From Maratus speciosus (lineage: Eukaryota; Arthropoda; Arachnida; Araneae; Salticidae): a stretch of 64,000 bases of DNA. Within the stretch, counting starts at the first letter, position 1. Each line of letters starts with the position of its first letter. Both the position numbers and the translations under genes were made by a program. This document shows, piece by piece, positions 11,871 through 23,417 of the stretch. The notes beneath the pieces are model-generated. The model worked only from the letters and a program-made list of their open reading frames with translations. It was not told the DNA's origin and did no database searches. The stretch is from assembly GCA_963932465.1 (NCBI GenBank), contig OZ010794.1, positions 446,602,502 through 446,666,501 of the forward strand, read 5' to 3'.

Positions 11871-12402
11871 CTATTAATCCGTGGTCTAACTATTAATCAA
11901 TTGACTATATATTAAACACCAACAGAGCGATATTTCGCCACATAAGGAAATTTTCATATATTTTATTTACTAAGGTTATAAAGAGCTTTATAAATTGCTC
12001 GAGTATGAGCTTATGGAAAACTTTTTGCGAGATGTGTCGTTTCTCTTGTTTTATCACTGCGCATTTCCTGTAATGGAAAAGTGACACATGGTGTAATACA
12101 GAGGTTTTCCGTATAACGACACGAATAATAATTTGCCTATAGCAAGACGAACCTATGATACACCTATTTATGGAATAAAACACAAAAGAATTTTTGCGAG
12201 ATGTGTCACTTTTCTTGCGGGTGAGCGATATGTTCTATAATTCGGGTATCCCTGTTTGGAATACTCAAAATCACCTTAGTGGCTAATAACCGGAAGATGC
12301 TTTGTTTGATGTAACAAAAACAGCACTTTATTTGGATCGATACAAAAGATTATGGATTTATTTTCTATCAATATTAATAAATGTACTTTTTTTGCGTTAC
12401 AG

Positions 12403-12496
12403 AACGAGTGGCCTATTTTACAAATTGATTGGTCTTCAGATGGTGAATGGCTGCAAAGTGCATACAGAAAGAATGACTTTTGCGAAGTAACGCTGT
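12403..12496 (+). CDS. EML-family WD-repeat protein, exon C
   Basis: Follows GTTACAG and ends at a GTAAGC donor, leaving one base of a split tryptophan. It encodes NEWPILQIDWSSDGEWLQS then AYRKNDFCEVTL. This aligns with the conserved EML segment 'xxxITHLDWSxDSxYLxSNSGDYEILYW'. An alternative upstream GTAACG is not used because only the GTAAGC choice keeps phase with exon D and restores the expected LW. Length is 94 bp. Confidence 0.85.
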
Positions 12497-12688
12497 GTAA
12501 GCATCCTTATTAATATAAAATATATATATTAATCTGGTAGAATTTATTATGATATTGATTTATGACATACGAAGCGTTTATATTTAAAGAAACAAAAAGT
12601 TTTAATTAAAGATAATTTATGAAGATAAAATTCCTAATTAAATTATTTATGAAATATAGTAAAAGATTACTATACAAAGTGGATCAAG

Positions 12689-14075
12689 TAGAGGTCTGCA
12701 CGGGCCCGGCCCGCGGGCCGGGCTGGCGGAATGAAGGCGAATTTTCCAACGGGCCGGGCCGGCAGAATTAGGACATTTTTTTCAACGGGCCGGGCCGACA
12801 GACAAAATAAACGGACCGGGCCGGGCCGACAAAAAAATTGAACGGGCCTGCAGGGCCGGGCCGATAAAAAAAAAATTAATCTGGCTTATCGGCCCGATAT
12901 AAGAATTCAAGCGAAGCAGATAAAATACGAGCCATTTTCAATGAATATGATTTTCTCGAGAAGTATAAATGTGCGTCTCAATACAGATATGTAACATGTC
13001 CATCGTAGAGATCGGCATCGTACAGTTACAAGATGTCTGATTACGGGTTTAATTTTTTTTCAGCAGACTCGTACCGGGACGGAACTGGTCTTAATCGATC
13101 TCAGGATGTGTAGGACAGGCATTATGTTTTGTAAAAGTATTAATAGTGATAATGAACTTCTGTTAACAGTATCTTTGGAAATATACCTTAAGGGGTTCTC
13201 ATATTCACTGCTCAACAATGCGAAACTTTCAAACACATTTTCTGACTCATTTTTAACTATAAAGGCATAAAATTCACAGGCCTGACTATTGAAGGCATTT
13301 GGAAACGAATAGCTTTCTCCATATTTGATAAATTACTTACAGAGATAACAGAGATTCTTGTCATGTGACTGTACGTTTTTCTCCTTTCCTGTGCTATCGC
13401 TTTCGGAAATTCGATTCATAACGCTAACTTTGGCAGTATTTTCAGAGAAAGCTATATTTCTTTTATCTATGAAAAAGACGGCATTTACATAGTTTCTGAC
13501 TAAGAATACCTGCCAATCTTACGCGTTTCCGAAAAGAAATGAATTCTCAAATGTGTCGAAATGTAGTTTCTTTCGATTTGAGAAAAGCCTTAAAAATGAG
13601 AGAAATATTTTCGCAAATCTACTTTTTATCATACAGCTTCAGAAGGTATCATGTTTTTAATCCTTTATTCTGAACTACATTAACTTTTTAATGAATCCTT
13701 ATTGGAATTTCGAAATGTCTGTAGAGACGATGACTAAAATACTGTGTAATCGTTAATATTTACTATTGTGTGTTGTCTGCTTTGCGAATACACAGTAATC
13801 TAAAATATACTGTAAAATTTTCCCATAAATATGTACGTAGTATTCATTAAAAGAATCTTAATTGTATGTCGAGAAAAAACGGATTTTTTTTTTTTTTTTT
13901 TTTTTTTTTGTAGAAATTGAATCGGGCCGGGCCGGGCCTGTTTTCACTAATTTTTGTACGGGGCGGGCCGAGAACTGTAAAAATGCAAACGGGCCGGGCC
14001 GGGCTCGGGCCGAACTTTCAATTTTTACACCGGGCCGGGCCCGGGCCCGGAAATTCTGGCCCGTGCAGACCTCTA
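12689..14075. mobile_element. GC-ended non-autonomous hAT, copy 1
   Basis: Ends are TAGAGGTCTGCACGGGC and its complement, with flanking near-identical octamers GGATCAAG (12681-12688) and GGGTCAAG (14076-14083). An 8-bp duplication with TAG-type ends is diagnostic of hAT. Both subterminal regions (about 200 bp each) are packed with CGGGCCGGGCC-type repeats, in contrast with the AT-rich ~1-kb core, which has no intact reading frame. A poly(T) tract at about 13884-13908 precedes the right GC block. Full-length copy 2 is at 61386-62716 and a broken copy 3 is split around 29903-34599. Confidence 0.88.
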
Positions 14076-14400
14076 GGGTCAAGAAACCTTGACACACTTT
14101 GAAATTCAGTAACAATGGAAATTATCCGCTGATCTGAGTTCGAGGCTATAAAAATCACATGACTGGGGAAAACAAACCGGTGTGTTTCCGTAGTAAAGTA
14201 TAGTGAATTTTTTTTAACTGTCTGAAACTGTGAATATACTTTGTTCACAATGTGCCGAAGTATTGTGCTGCATATAGCTGTTACAACAGTTCGATTAATT
14301 CGTTCATAGACCAAAAAAAAAAAAAAAAAAAAGTATCTATTTCCATAAGTTTATGCGAATACCAAAGACAAAAGTTCCGTAATCCGATTTTGCAGCGAAT

Positions 14401-14480
14401 TCGCATATTTTAGTCAGCATCGGTTAGCGCAAATTTAATTTCGCATATTTTAGTCAGCATCGGTTAGCGCAAATTTAATT
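14401..14480. repeat. Perfect 40-bp tandem duplication
   Basis: Positions 14401-14440 are repeated without change at 14441-14480 (unit begins TCGCATATTTTAG). The lack of divergence suggests a recent replication-slippage event, or an assembly collapse or expansion. Confidence 0.9.
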
Positions 14481-15506
14481 TAATTTTTGTAACCAGGGTT
14501 TCTTGTGTGTATGTGTGTGCAGCGAACATTTTCATTGGAATTTAAAATTTTTATTCCACTTTTATACAGCCGCAATTTTTAAAATTAAATGTATAAGCCA
14601 TGTTTATATAATTTAAACTTGAATATAAAAATTTGCCTCCATACCTACTCTCATACACTTGAAACAACATTATTGCAAACATCGCACGTTTATTACATCT
14701 TGGCGTTACATCACATTGTTTGACGAGAAAAATTGGATCGAAAGCGTGAATTAACAAGTAATATGTATCGCAAGTACAGTTATTTTTACAGTTACATCTG
14801 CTAATATCTCCTGTAATTCACATGATAGGGAAGTGTGACGTCAGGCGGATATTGTCCATTAACGTAATTAGAATACGAGACTGCGATTCGTGCGAAAATG
14901 CTTCTCTTGATAGAAAGTATTTTTATTTAAGCAAATAAAGAAATAGTTAGAAATTTTTTCCATAGATGGCACAGTACTATCAAATCTGCAAAAGGAAATT
15001 AAAAACTCCAGGTAAGATGTTACAGACTAATTGTTTGTATAATTTACTACCCTGTTTCAATGTATGAAATGAAAGTGAGTACCGCTTGGATTTAATTCGA
15101 GCACCAAAGAGCGCACACCTTGAAATATTGTAGTAGATTGTACAAAATAAATTATCGGTAATTGTTTGAATATTTGATGTTTCTTTGAAACTGTGTAGGT
15201 ACAGCGTCATTCATGGGCAATTTTTTGAACTAACGTTTTGCTTAAGCACAACTTCAGTCGTGAGAAGCATTTTCGTTCAAACCGCGCACTCTCGTATGCA
15301 AATGACTTAACTTTTTATTGAATTTTTAAATGCGTCAAGTGCTTTTTTGTTACACTCTTATATTCATATATTTGCGATATTATTAATTATATTTAATTAC
15401 TTTGTACCAATTACTTGTTACTTTTCAACGGCCCTGTAAGTGTCTGTTTTTCTTTACTTTTTTTTTTTTTTTAATATAATAAAATGTCTTGCTATTTCTT
15501 TTGTAG

Positions 15507-15599
15507 GGAGAGTTTCAGATTCCAAAATACTGAAATCTGCTCATGCAAAAAATAAAGATTGGCCCGAACACACATGTAACTTGTCGCATAATGTGATAG
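15507..15599 (+). CDS. EML-family WD-repeat protein, exon D
   Basis: Follows TTTTGTAG and ends before GTAAGC. It completes the tryptophan of exon C and encodes RVSDSKILKSAHAKNKDW then PEHTCNLSHNVI. This is the characteristic EML segment 'xxDIEWATYTCTLGFHVFGVW': the W-x3-TC-x-L-x-H-x-V spacing is kept exactly. One base of a split glycine remains at the end and is completed by exon E. Length is 93 bp. Confidence 0.88.
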
Positions 15600-15659
15600 G
15601 TAAGCAGCATTTCATTCCATTCCTCACACAACACAATTATTAATTGCAGCATTTATAAT

Positions 15660-15854
15660 TTGGGTGGCTACAAAGGTAATAGGGTTGCCATTCAGTTCAC
15701 ATTGGAGCGAGCTGCACAATTTTACTATGGCAACATTGCTGGTCCTCCAGCTGATACCCCTCGCTGCGGTGCGCCAGATGATTGGGCGGTTTCGTTCTCT
15801 GTACCACCTGATCTATCATGTATACCAAAATCATCAGCTCTAAAATTAGTTTGA
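15660..15854 (+). pseudogene. Possible receptor guanylate cyclase-like fragment (weak)
   Basis: An open frame reads QFTLERAAQFYYGNIAGPPA and then DTPRCGAPDD. A PPxDxPxCG-like stretch occurs just outside the membrane in many receptor guanylate cyclases, which is the only lead. No transmembrane or cyclase sequence follows. The stretch is richer in GC than its surroundings. It may be a retrogene scrap or chance and is not part of the EML transcript. Confidence 0.18.
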
Positions 15855-16035
15855 AATTTGTGACGCTAAACTGCCGGACTATTAGGAAACAGATAGTTGA
15901 AAGGTTAAATAAACTTTACATTGTTAAGAACTGATCGTTTTACAAAATATTATATCGAATACTAGATTCCTTTTAACATAATTATTCAAAATGGTAAATA
16001 ATTCATGTGAGCAATTTTACAATTGAGCAAAAAAT

Positions 16036-16109
16036 GTCCGGGACAGGATTCGAACCGGGGATGTCTTGGCTGAAGCTGCCAACGCCCTGCCAACTCAGCT
16101 ATCCCGGAC
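16036..16109 (-). tRNA. tRNA-like pseudogene, left arm
   Basis: The minus strand begins GTCCGGGATAGCTGAGTTGG and ends CCCGGACA, giving a perfect 7-bp acceptor pairing. It has an A-box-like TAGCTGAGTTGG, a T-loop TTCGAAT and an anticodon-arm hairpin TTGGC-AGCTTCA-GCCAA. Position 33 of that loop is G instead of the invariant U, there is one extra base before the D-arm, and the T-stem has mismatches. It is therefore a tRNA-derived repeat head rather than a working tRNA gene. If read literally the anticodon would be CTT. Confidence 0.6.
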
Positions 16110-16327
16110 GAATCTGGAGGACCTAATTCACCCAGCTAGCCTTATTGAACATAGCATCTGGTCTGATATATGAATCAGCTCAACAGAGTAAATCGCCGGT
16201 TATGGAACTCCAGTAAACGCAGGTTAAGTAATTACACCAGATTAATTTTAACGCACAGCTGATTCATATATCAGACCAGACGCATTAATCAATAAGGTTA
16301 GCTGGGTGAATTAGGACCCCCAGATTC

Positions 16328-16386
16328 GTCCGGGATAGCTCAGTTGGCCAGTCAAGACATCACTCGTTTGAATCCTGGCCCGGACA
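16328..16386 (+). tRNA. tRNA-like pseudogene, right arm (deleted)
   Basis: Inverted partner of 16036-16109. It keeps GTCCGGGATAGCTCAGTTGG and the terminal CCCGGACA but lacks most of the anticodon arm, leaving 59 bases. Its D-arm GCTCAG is closer to a canonical tRNA than the left copy, showing that both descend from one tRNA and decayed separately. Confidence 0.6.
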
Positions 16387-17377
16387 TTTTTTCACCCAGT
16401 TAGAAAACTGCATCTCTTTATATCGAATAATCTCAACACTAAGGTCTGAAAAATATTTGTTGCTTGGCGAAGACCAAAGGAATTCTATTTAAAAAAATTT
16501 CTGTACAATTTGTGAAGAAAAAAAAAAGAACGAACGATAGTCATAACTCTAAAAGTCACAAAGTAAAGGTGTTTGCACCAAAATGCCTTGTTTATGATAT
16601 TCTGTAATCCTGCTATAGAGAATTTTTTCGAAAGGCCTATAATATATAAATATCTTTATACGAATTTTGAGAATGTCAATACGAAACCTTGTATTTCCTT
16701 ATTTCATTCAATTTGTCATGCCTCATTGAATTTTAAAGTAAGTTCAAGTTTAGCTTCTTCTGAAATAAACCACAGACAATTTTAAAGGGCTTTATTACGA
16801 ATTAAAACGGATCTTTTCTGTTTTTATTCCTTTATTAATTAGAACAATTTACCACTGTTCGTTTTATTATTATTTTTTTTTAGGCGCGTTCGTAATTTTA
16901 TAAATGCGTAGCATCTATAGTCGCCGTCAGGTCCGTCCGTCTGCCTGTCCGCATATAACAACGCACAAACTACCCAACCGAATGGTTTGAAATTTAATAT
17001 ATAAAATCGTTGCAGAATTTGGGCGAGACATTTCAAACTTTATGAAAATCGAACAAAACTTAAAAAGATATTAATAAAGATTTTATTCATTCTATTAAAT
17101 CCTATCATACGTACATGATAGGTAATGATTCTAGGTTGCCATGGTGATAACGTCCCATTTAAGATGGAGTCCTATTATTTCCGTATATTACTGAATTTAA
17201 TACATATAATCGTAATAAATTTTGCATTCATGCATAAGAGTGCAACAGTTATTGCACCAAGATCTGAACATTTATAAAACTAGTAATAGTACATTTGCCA
17301 CGTTTGACGTACAATTTCCGGCTTGTTATATATACAAAACGTACTGTTGAAACCCACAGGATAGCCATGAACTTATC

Positions 17378-17822
17378 TAGAGTCCTGCATGGGTCGAATT
17401 TTACCCAACCCGAACCCAAAGGTTCCATTGAAGTCAACCCAAAAACTGACCCAAACCAGACAAAATAAATTTTTCGCCGATTCGAAATTCGACTCGAAAC
17501 CGCACGCATTCAACCTGGAACCTTAATGCTTAAACCCGAACACAACACGATACTCGGAAGGGAAGAAAATTAGTGCTATGTTTAAATACATTTAAGGAAA
17601 AAGTCTACAATCGTGTCTCGATTATAGATTTGATCTTTTATGAAGAAAAATGATCTATTCATTTATATTAAGATGTGTAATTTTTTCATCTGGAAGCATA
17701 CTTTGGTCTTTTTTTTCGAAAATTCGGGTATACCTGAACAGCAAAAACTGATCCATCCTTTGCAGAAAAAAATTACAGCCAGCCTGACCCGCGAGGCCGG
17801 GCGCATCCGATGCAGGATACTA
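17378..17822. mobile_element. Possible small hAT-like element
   Basis: The left end TAGAGTCCTGCATGGGT and the complement of the right end TAGTATCCTGCATCGGA match at 13 of 17 bases, and the interior near both ends is GC-richer than its surroundings. The flanking octamers do not match, so either the target duplication has decayed or the pairing is fortuitous. Confidence 0.3.
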
Positions 17823-18411
17823 CGGCCCATCCCTAGGAGACAAAATAAATTACACATCAAAGCAAACAATTTTTGACATGGAAACTGGATCGAAACCGAA
17901 ATGTTAAAATATACAGCTTTATATAGATAGAAGCTGTTATAGAATAGCTTTTCCATAATGGAGTTTCCTTCACTTTAAAATATCATCTAAATTATCGCCG
18001 ATTTTTTTTAAATTTAATTATGCCATTAGCAGAATAAATTGTATATATATTATTTCTGATGTCAGCATCTCTTTTTCTATGCACATACAAAACGCATAAC
18101 AATGAATGAGGTATTATTCAAAAGTTTTGATCAGACTTTTAAATATGATAACAAAATTAGCTATTTGCATTGAAAATGTCACAGTTTGGTACAGTTTCTG
18201 TATGAACACGACCCCATAAGCTTACTTTATTTCCACAGAAATTTAAAGAAGAGATAATTTCCAGACAAATGGCTACTTCTGTTTGTTTTTTGTGTCTGTT
18301 TGTTTGTTTTCTGTAACAGTTTGGACAAAATTTATAGGGTGTTCTTTTTGGGGGGATTGACTGTACATTACATGCAGTTGATATAAATATACAAAATCCG
18401 CATTTTTCCAG

Positions 18412-18536
18412 GTATTTGGAAACGAATCAAAGATGCTTTCTATCTAAGCAGCCATAGAAAAGGTTCCAAGCTAGCAACCGGAGCACAAGATGGATACATA
18501 AGGATTTTTCCATATCCTTATGGAGAAAACGACAAA
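18412..18536 (+). CDS. EML-family WD-repeat protein, exon E
   Basis: Follows TTTTTCCAG and ends before GTAAAC. It encodes GIWKRIKDAFYLSSHRKGSK then LATGAQDGYIRIFPYPYGEN and DK. This aligns with EML 'GVWPEGSDGTDINAVxxxxxxxLLSTGDDFGKVHLFSYP': glycine-tryptophan, the blade turn and the F-x-YP ending are conserved. It ends in phase 0. The next exon is 31.4 kb away. Length is 125 bp. Confidence 0.88.
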
Positions 18537-18751
18537 GTAAACACTTTTCACGTAATTCACCTTAACTACAAAAATTTATTTTTAGGTTTTAAATTGTTGT
18601 CATGAAACATTATTCATTTATTTCTATTTCATAAAATCTAAAAGTAAATAATATATGTGAGTAGCATTATACTCGTTCTCCCGGGGGGGTGGGGGGGGGG
18701 TAAATGACATATTCAAAAGGTATATTTCAATTGATAAACGAAATTGCATTA

Positions 18752-18905
18752 TAAGGCGCATCCCACACTGAAACGACAAGCGACATGTAGCGCAAAAACC
18801 GGTCGAAACAAAGAACGAAGTCGTTTCAAACCTGTTTTAAACAAGTTTTTCCAGCGAATTCAAGCGACATGTCTTATGTGTCGCCTTAGTGTGGGATGCG
18901 TCTAA
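18752..18905. mobile_element. Short MITE with GCATCCCACACT ends
   Basis: The left end TAAGGCGCATCCCACACT pairs with the complement of the right end TTAGACGCATCCCACACT, and the match continues towards GCGACA. This gives ~27-bp imperfect inverted repeats in a 154-bp non-coding unit. No target duplication was confirmed. Confidence 0.65.
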
Positions 18906-19737
18906 GAGCAATAAAATAATGAAATAAAATAAAAATGTATTATTATGTTGTGCTCTTCTCGCATATTTTATCATTGCTTTATCGTATATTTCTTTACAAG
19001 TGCCACTTTAGTTACTAATATAATTTCTTTTTGACTATTTCTTCTTCTACTAATAAAATTACAATTTAAAGCTGATTCAAAATGAAACCCAAGAGGTTGC
19101 ATAAAAAAGATGTAATTTTTACATATTTTTATTATTATGATTTTCCTCATTTTATCAATATTTTTTTTCCTAAAATTTCTTTTATCTACTTGTATTTTCG
19201 ATTTTACTATTCTGTTGATGTATTTTAATAATATTTTTTGTATATTTATCCTGTGTTTTCCTAATCCGTTCTTCGAAACGGTGTTTTACTAAACACATTC
19301 CTCTCTCTTTCTTGCGTGTGTCTATATATGTATCTTGGAAAATATAACAGATGATCTATTTTTTAAATTACTATTTAATACTCATTAAAGAGCGACAAAA
19401 TACTTGACATACGAATATTTTCCATATTTTTAGCCCCCTATAAACTCTCTTCAGTTGTTTACAGTTGTCTTCCATACAGTTTTTAGTTTTATTTACTGAA
19501 CACAGATAGAAACATTTGCTTTATTTCAATAAGGATTCTTCAAAACTTTGTTTTACTCATCGAAAATAATAGGAATAATTTAAAACACCGTCTAGAAAAC
19601 GTTTTAATTTGTTTCATACATTACAGAAAGGCTGGAGAAAAACTTAAAAATTCGATGGCATTTGTTATAAATTAGTTTAAATTTTATTATAAATAAACTG
19701 CCTTCTGAATTTTTATAGCCTTCGAACAGAATGCTTT

Positions 19738-19742
19738 TCTTT

Positions 19743-19779
<37 letters not shown>
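19738..19779. repeat. Poly(T) tract
   Basis: A nearly pure T run of about 40 bases, adjacent to the start of the R1-type region. It may be the A-tail of a minus-strand retroposed sequence or simple slippage. Confidence 0.8.
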
Positions 19780-19780
<1 letters not shown>

Positions 19781-19829
19781 AAACAGGATGCATTTCGTAA
19801 TTTATCCAATTTTAAAAACATTATATAAA

Positions 19830-20930
19830 CTAGGGGATCGTACCCGGGCTTCCCCGGTTAAGAATATAGGTGAAAACATTCTTTTTAATTGAAAACTAAT
19901 AATTTTTTTTATATGCAATAATTTTTTTACATTGCCCACTTACATTAAAAAAGCATTTTTCATATGGAAAATACGAATTATATAATCAAAGAAATTTTTG
20001 AAATTTATCAAAAGCGATATTTTCTTAGTAGCCGCATGCTAAGAGTTATTTGACCAAGATTTTGCTACTTATGGCATCCTTTTATGTTCTGATAATTTCA
20101 GAGCTTATAAAGGTATGTGAAATTTGCGTTTTATTTATATTATTTTACTTATTTATTCATAAGGAAGTTTTTTTTTAACAGATATTAGCCGTAAGAAAAT
20201 GATGAACTCTTTATTTTGTTTTAAGGGCAAACGGATTAATTTTTCGTAATCGAGCTCCGCGCGATATAGATAAATGAAAAAATATTTCATGCTTTAAAAT
20301 TGTTTTTAAAACCATAGACAATCAGGAAACTGAATTGAACTTTGCAAACAAATTCCATATGAAAAAAAACCCTACTTGGTGATCTAAAAATTTTAATTGA
20401 ACGATTACAAATATGTTAGATTTGTGTTTTTTCATTATTATTCTTTTATTTGTTTATAAAAGAAGTATTAATTTCGTTAATTTGTCTTTCACAAATATGT
20501 TAGATTGGTGGGTTTTTTAATATTATTCTTTTATTTGTTTATAAAGGAAGTATTAATTTCGTTAGGCAAAAATGGTCAGACACAAATGCTAAAAAATGTT
20601 TGCTTTATGTGCAAAATGTTTATTATAATTATGTATTGAAATCGGCACGTGATAAGATAAACTTAAAAAAAATCATGCTTAAAAATTATTTTAGAAAATA
20701 TAATACATCAGTCAATTAAGATACAGTTTTTAAACAAATTGAATTTGAAAGTAAATTTTTCCCCCATGCGATGAAAATTGAAAATGTACGATGGTCAAAA
20801 GATTAAAAAAATGCAGTAACGAAAATTTCAAGACCGAAATTTGATCGTAAAGTGGTGCCATTTGCAAAATGACGTCAGCGTTACGCAGATATACGTTTGG
20901 GTTTGTTCTTTATAATATAGATACTTAATA
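19830..20930 (+). repeat. Interspersed repeat with ACTAGGGGATCG start, R1-related 3' part
   Basis: Begins ACTAGGGGATCGTACCCGGG and ends near TTTATAATATAGATAC. The final ~240 bp (20690-20930) match repeat R1 at 6960-7290 and 22500-22745. It contains an 84-bp direct tandem duplication (20407-20490 and 20491-20574). No coding frame was seen. The start/end style resembles other unclassified arthropod interspersed repeats. Confidence 0.5.
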
Positions 20931-22019
20931 AGTAAAATATAAAAAAGATCAGTTATTAGGATATGGTTATCAATTTAGGCTCTTATGCTTGGTATTCCGG
21001 AATGAAAAACAAACAAAATTTGCATACGCACTTCTCATATCCATATTCATCATTTAAAAAAAATTGTATTTTTGTTTGATCATTTAAAAATCATTTTAAC
21101 TCAAAACCTGAAGTCACGATTGTCAGCAACATATTTTATGTGAACAGACGCAATCTTTACTTGAGATTCTAATCTCAATTCCGGAGAGTAAAAATTTCCG
21201 TAATTTACGGTTTTTAGATGCATTTGTGTTAAAATGTTTAATTTTATCTAAGAAAATGATCGTTTTCTTTTAAATATGACTTCATTTTCACTTAAATAAA
21301 CATTTTGCCTAGTGTCTGGAACTTAGTATCAGCACAAATGCAGAAGAAAAAACAATATAGAAAATTTATGAGGAAAAATGCGTGTTTTCAAAATCAGTAT
21401 GTCATTTTCCGTTATTATGCCCCTAATATAATATTCTGCTCCTAATGGGATTTTGCGACACTAAACCGTACACAACAATTTTTATCAACAATTTTGAATT
21501 TTTATCAGAAAATAGCATGAATAAAAATAAAAATACCTTATTATTTCTCTCTTGTCTGCAGTAATGAAAGCTATCTAATTTTCACCGCATTTTGAAGAAA
21601 TTTCATAAAATGCTTTTAAAATTAAAATATAAAAGTGGGGATATTAAAAAAAACAGATAGTGCGATCACATTTACAAATGAAGAGCTTTCAGTTAAAATA
21701 TATATATATATATTAGTAAAACTGGTTCAGCAGAAAAATCAGGTCAGATGATTAAAAAATACACTTGTGTATTAAATATATAGATTATATAAAATAAGGA
21801 AAAATTAAATTAAGCAAATTATGTTATTTTTGTAAAATTATAGTAGAATGTCTTAAAGAATAGCATTAAAATTTTATTGTTCGAGAGAATTTTGGACAAA
21901 ACTTCAGGAACATGATATTATTGTAAACCATGAATTATTTGTTTGCTTGTCTAATTCGGCGAAGCAAATCCATCCAGGCGAGAATCATCAATTTCTGTAA
22001 TATAAATCGCTATTATTTG

Positions 22020-22745
22020 CATGTCACCTCTCTTTTATAAAGACACTCTAAATTTTTGTAAAACATTGCGTTTTATCAGTGCATGATTTCGATTACATTA
22101 TTTTCAAAAGTGAAGCATTTGCACCTGTGAAGAATTTCAAAGCAACTGGGCTGTGAAGATGACGCACTTCTACAAAACATAATTCAGGTTTAAGAATTAA
22201 AATACACGCTTTCTTATAAAATGATGTCGTTTGCATCCACTAAAGCAATCCACTTTTACAATTCAGTCTTAAACTTCGTCTATAGAAAAGTATGCATATG
22301 ACGTCATTATCACGGAATAACAGACAATATTCTTGACATAGCCCATATTTCATTTTTAACTTTTTTTTCAGGTTTTATGAGAAAATGGCAACAAAAGATA
22401 CAGTATCTCCTATTTTCGACTATTTTCCGTTTACTTTCAATGACTTTCAATAGAAATGGGTTACTTTTGTTGTCACAATAAGAAAAATGGTATTAAAAAC
22501 TACAAAAAAATTAATATCTCAAAAATAAATTGAGATACAGCTTTCAAACAAATTGCATTTAAAAGAGCATTTTTTCCTTATACGACGGTGTAAAAATTTA
22601 AAATGTGCGATATTTAGAAGTTTAAAAATTTGCAGTAGAGAGAATTGCAAAACCAAAATTTTATTTCAAATTTCAAAGTGTTGCCATTCGTAAAATGACG
22701 TATGCGTTACGCACAGATATGTTTGTCCTTTATAATATAGATAGG
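22020..22745 (+). repeat. Dispersed repeat R1, copy B
   Basis: Collinear with 6420-7290, including the block beginning ATAAAGACACTCTAAATTTT and the later block around TCAAAAATAAA. Ends at TTTATAATATAGATAG. Same orientation as copy A. Confidence 0.65.
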
Positions 22746-23152
22746 TATTTTGACAACAGATAGCAGCACTAAAACACGACAGCCTAGTTACTGTTATGAT
22801 TTTTGATGGACTGAGATTGAAAATTAAAAATACCAGCCAGAAAGCATTCTATTTCAAGTTTAATCATTAGCAGAAAGTAAGGAACTTTTCAAAATTCGAA
22901 AAAATTTGGTATACATATATTTATCAATAAACTGCCTTTTCTATAAAACCGGTGTATTTCGTAGTTTCCCCAATATTAGACACGTAAATTGACTTTTAGA
23001 CAACAGATGGCAGCACTATTGAGTAAAAATAGTCGGAGAATGCCTTCTTTACCATAACTAATTTCAGTTTCAACTTCGAGTTATTTCCACAGACTTCTCA
23101 TCTACTATCTTTCCTCAGAGGTTATTTCTATAGTTTGTTGAATAATTGTATT

Positions 23153-23417
23153 TACCACAGGGTATATCAAAAAGTGTTAAATCATAAATCAGAGATAAAG
23201 CATTTATCTCTGGAAAAGTCTGTCTAATATGAAGTGTGACCACCGTGCACTGCTATACAAGCTTCACAACGAGCTCTCATACTATTTATGAGGGGTCAAT
23301 AAATGTTTGTGGCAACAAAGCCCATTCTTCCAAAAGCGCGGCTTTTAACTCCTGGCGGGTCCTGGGAGGGGGGTTACGCTGTGCAATGACTCTTCCTAGA
23401 CCATCCCAAACATGTTG
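23153..23417 (-). pseudogene. Tc1 transposase, C-terminal fragment (host of the nest)
   Basis: The minus strand reads HVWDGLGRVIAQRNPPPRT, then QELKAALLEEWALLPQTFI and MRARCEACIAVHGGHTSY with a stop at 23224-23226. This is the C-terminal end of a Tc1-family DD34E transposase (the region after the catalytic glutamate). The sequence is cut at 23417-23422 by the 5.4-kb element and continues at 28844. The likely left element end is near 23153-23160 (ACAGGGTATATC). Confidence 0.85.

Larger units (their letters stand above)
8080..12231. mobile_element. 4.1-kb element with ~38-bp terminal inverted repeats
   Basis: The left end (from 8080) reads ATATCGCTCACCCGCAA followed by AAAAGTGACACATCTCG. The same sequence in reverse complement ends at 12231, with one substitution in the first 34 bases. 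A related internal inverted motif is near 12015-12100. The interior carries a minus-strand transposase remnant (11585-11870), a SINE (9935-10195) and a MITE (11117-11392). No clear target duplication was found. The element fills most of an EML intron. The superfamily is uncertain. Confidence 0.6.
5287..12402 (+). other. EML intron between exons B and C (7.1 kb)
   Basis: Occupied largely by repeats. These are the dispersed repeat R1 copy A (about 6420-7330), a piggyBac-type MITE (7684-7884), and the 4.1-kb element 8080-12231, which in turn carries a tRNA-derived SINE and a further MITE. The first ~1.1 kb (5287-6420) shows only AT-rich DNA. Confidence 0.7.
12497..15506 (+). other. EML intron between exons C and D (3.0 kb)
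   Basis: Nearly half is the GC-ended hAT copy 1 (12689-14075). The remainder is AT-rich with a poly(A) run near 14314-14332 and a perfect 40-bp tandem duplication at 14401-14480. No coding sequence was seen in the rest. Confidence 0.7.
16029..16392. mobile_element. Palindromic unit with a tRNA-like sequence in each arm
   Basis: The left arm (16029-16180) and right arm (16257-16392) are inverted copies separated by a 76-bp loop. Each arm runs from a tRNA-like block at the outer end through CGAATCTGG, CCTAATTCACCCAGCT and GATATATGAATCAGCT towards the centre. The tRNA-like blocks face each other's 3' ends outward. It is either two tRNA-derived SINEs joined head to head or a fold-back MITE that captured a tRNA. 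The right tRNA block has lost about 16-19 bases around the anticodon arm. Confidence 0.75.
15600..18411 (+). other. EML intron between exons D and E (2.8 kb)
   Basis: Holds a weak open frame (15660-15854), the palindromic tRNA-like unit (16029-16392), a repeat resembling the R2-type tail (about 16900-17220) and a possible small hAT (17378-17822). No further coding exon was recognised. Confidence 0.7.

Noticed and set aside
13858..14115. Open frames rich in Gly, Arg, Ala and Pro at the hAT ends
   Set aside because: They arise from the CGGGCC-repeat DNA read in any frame and do not represent proteins. The same applies near 61174-61533 and 62538-62728.
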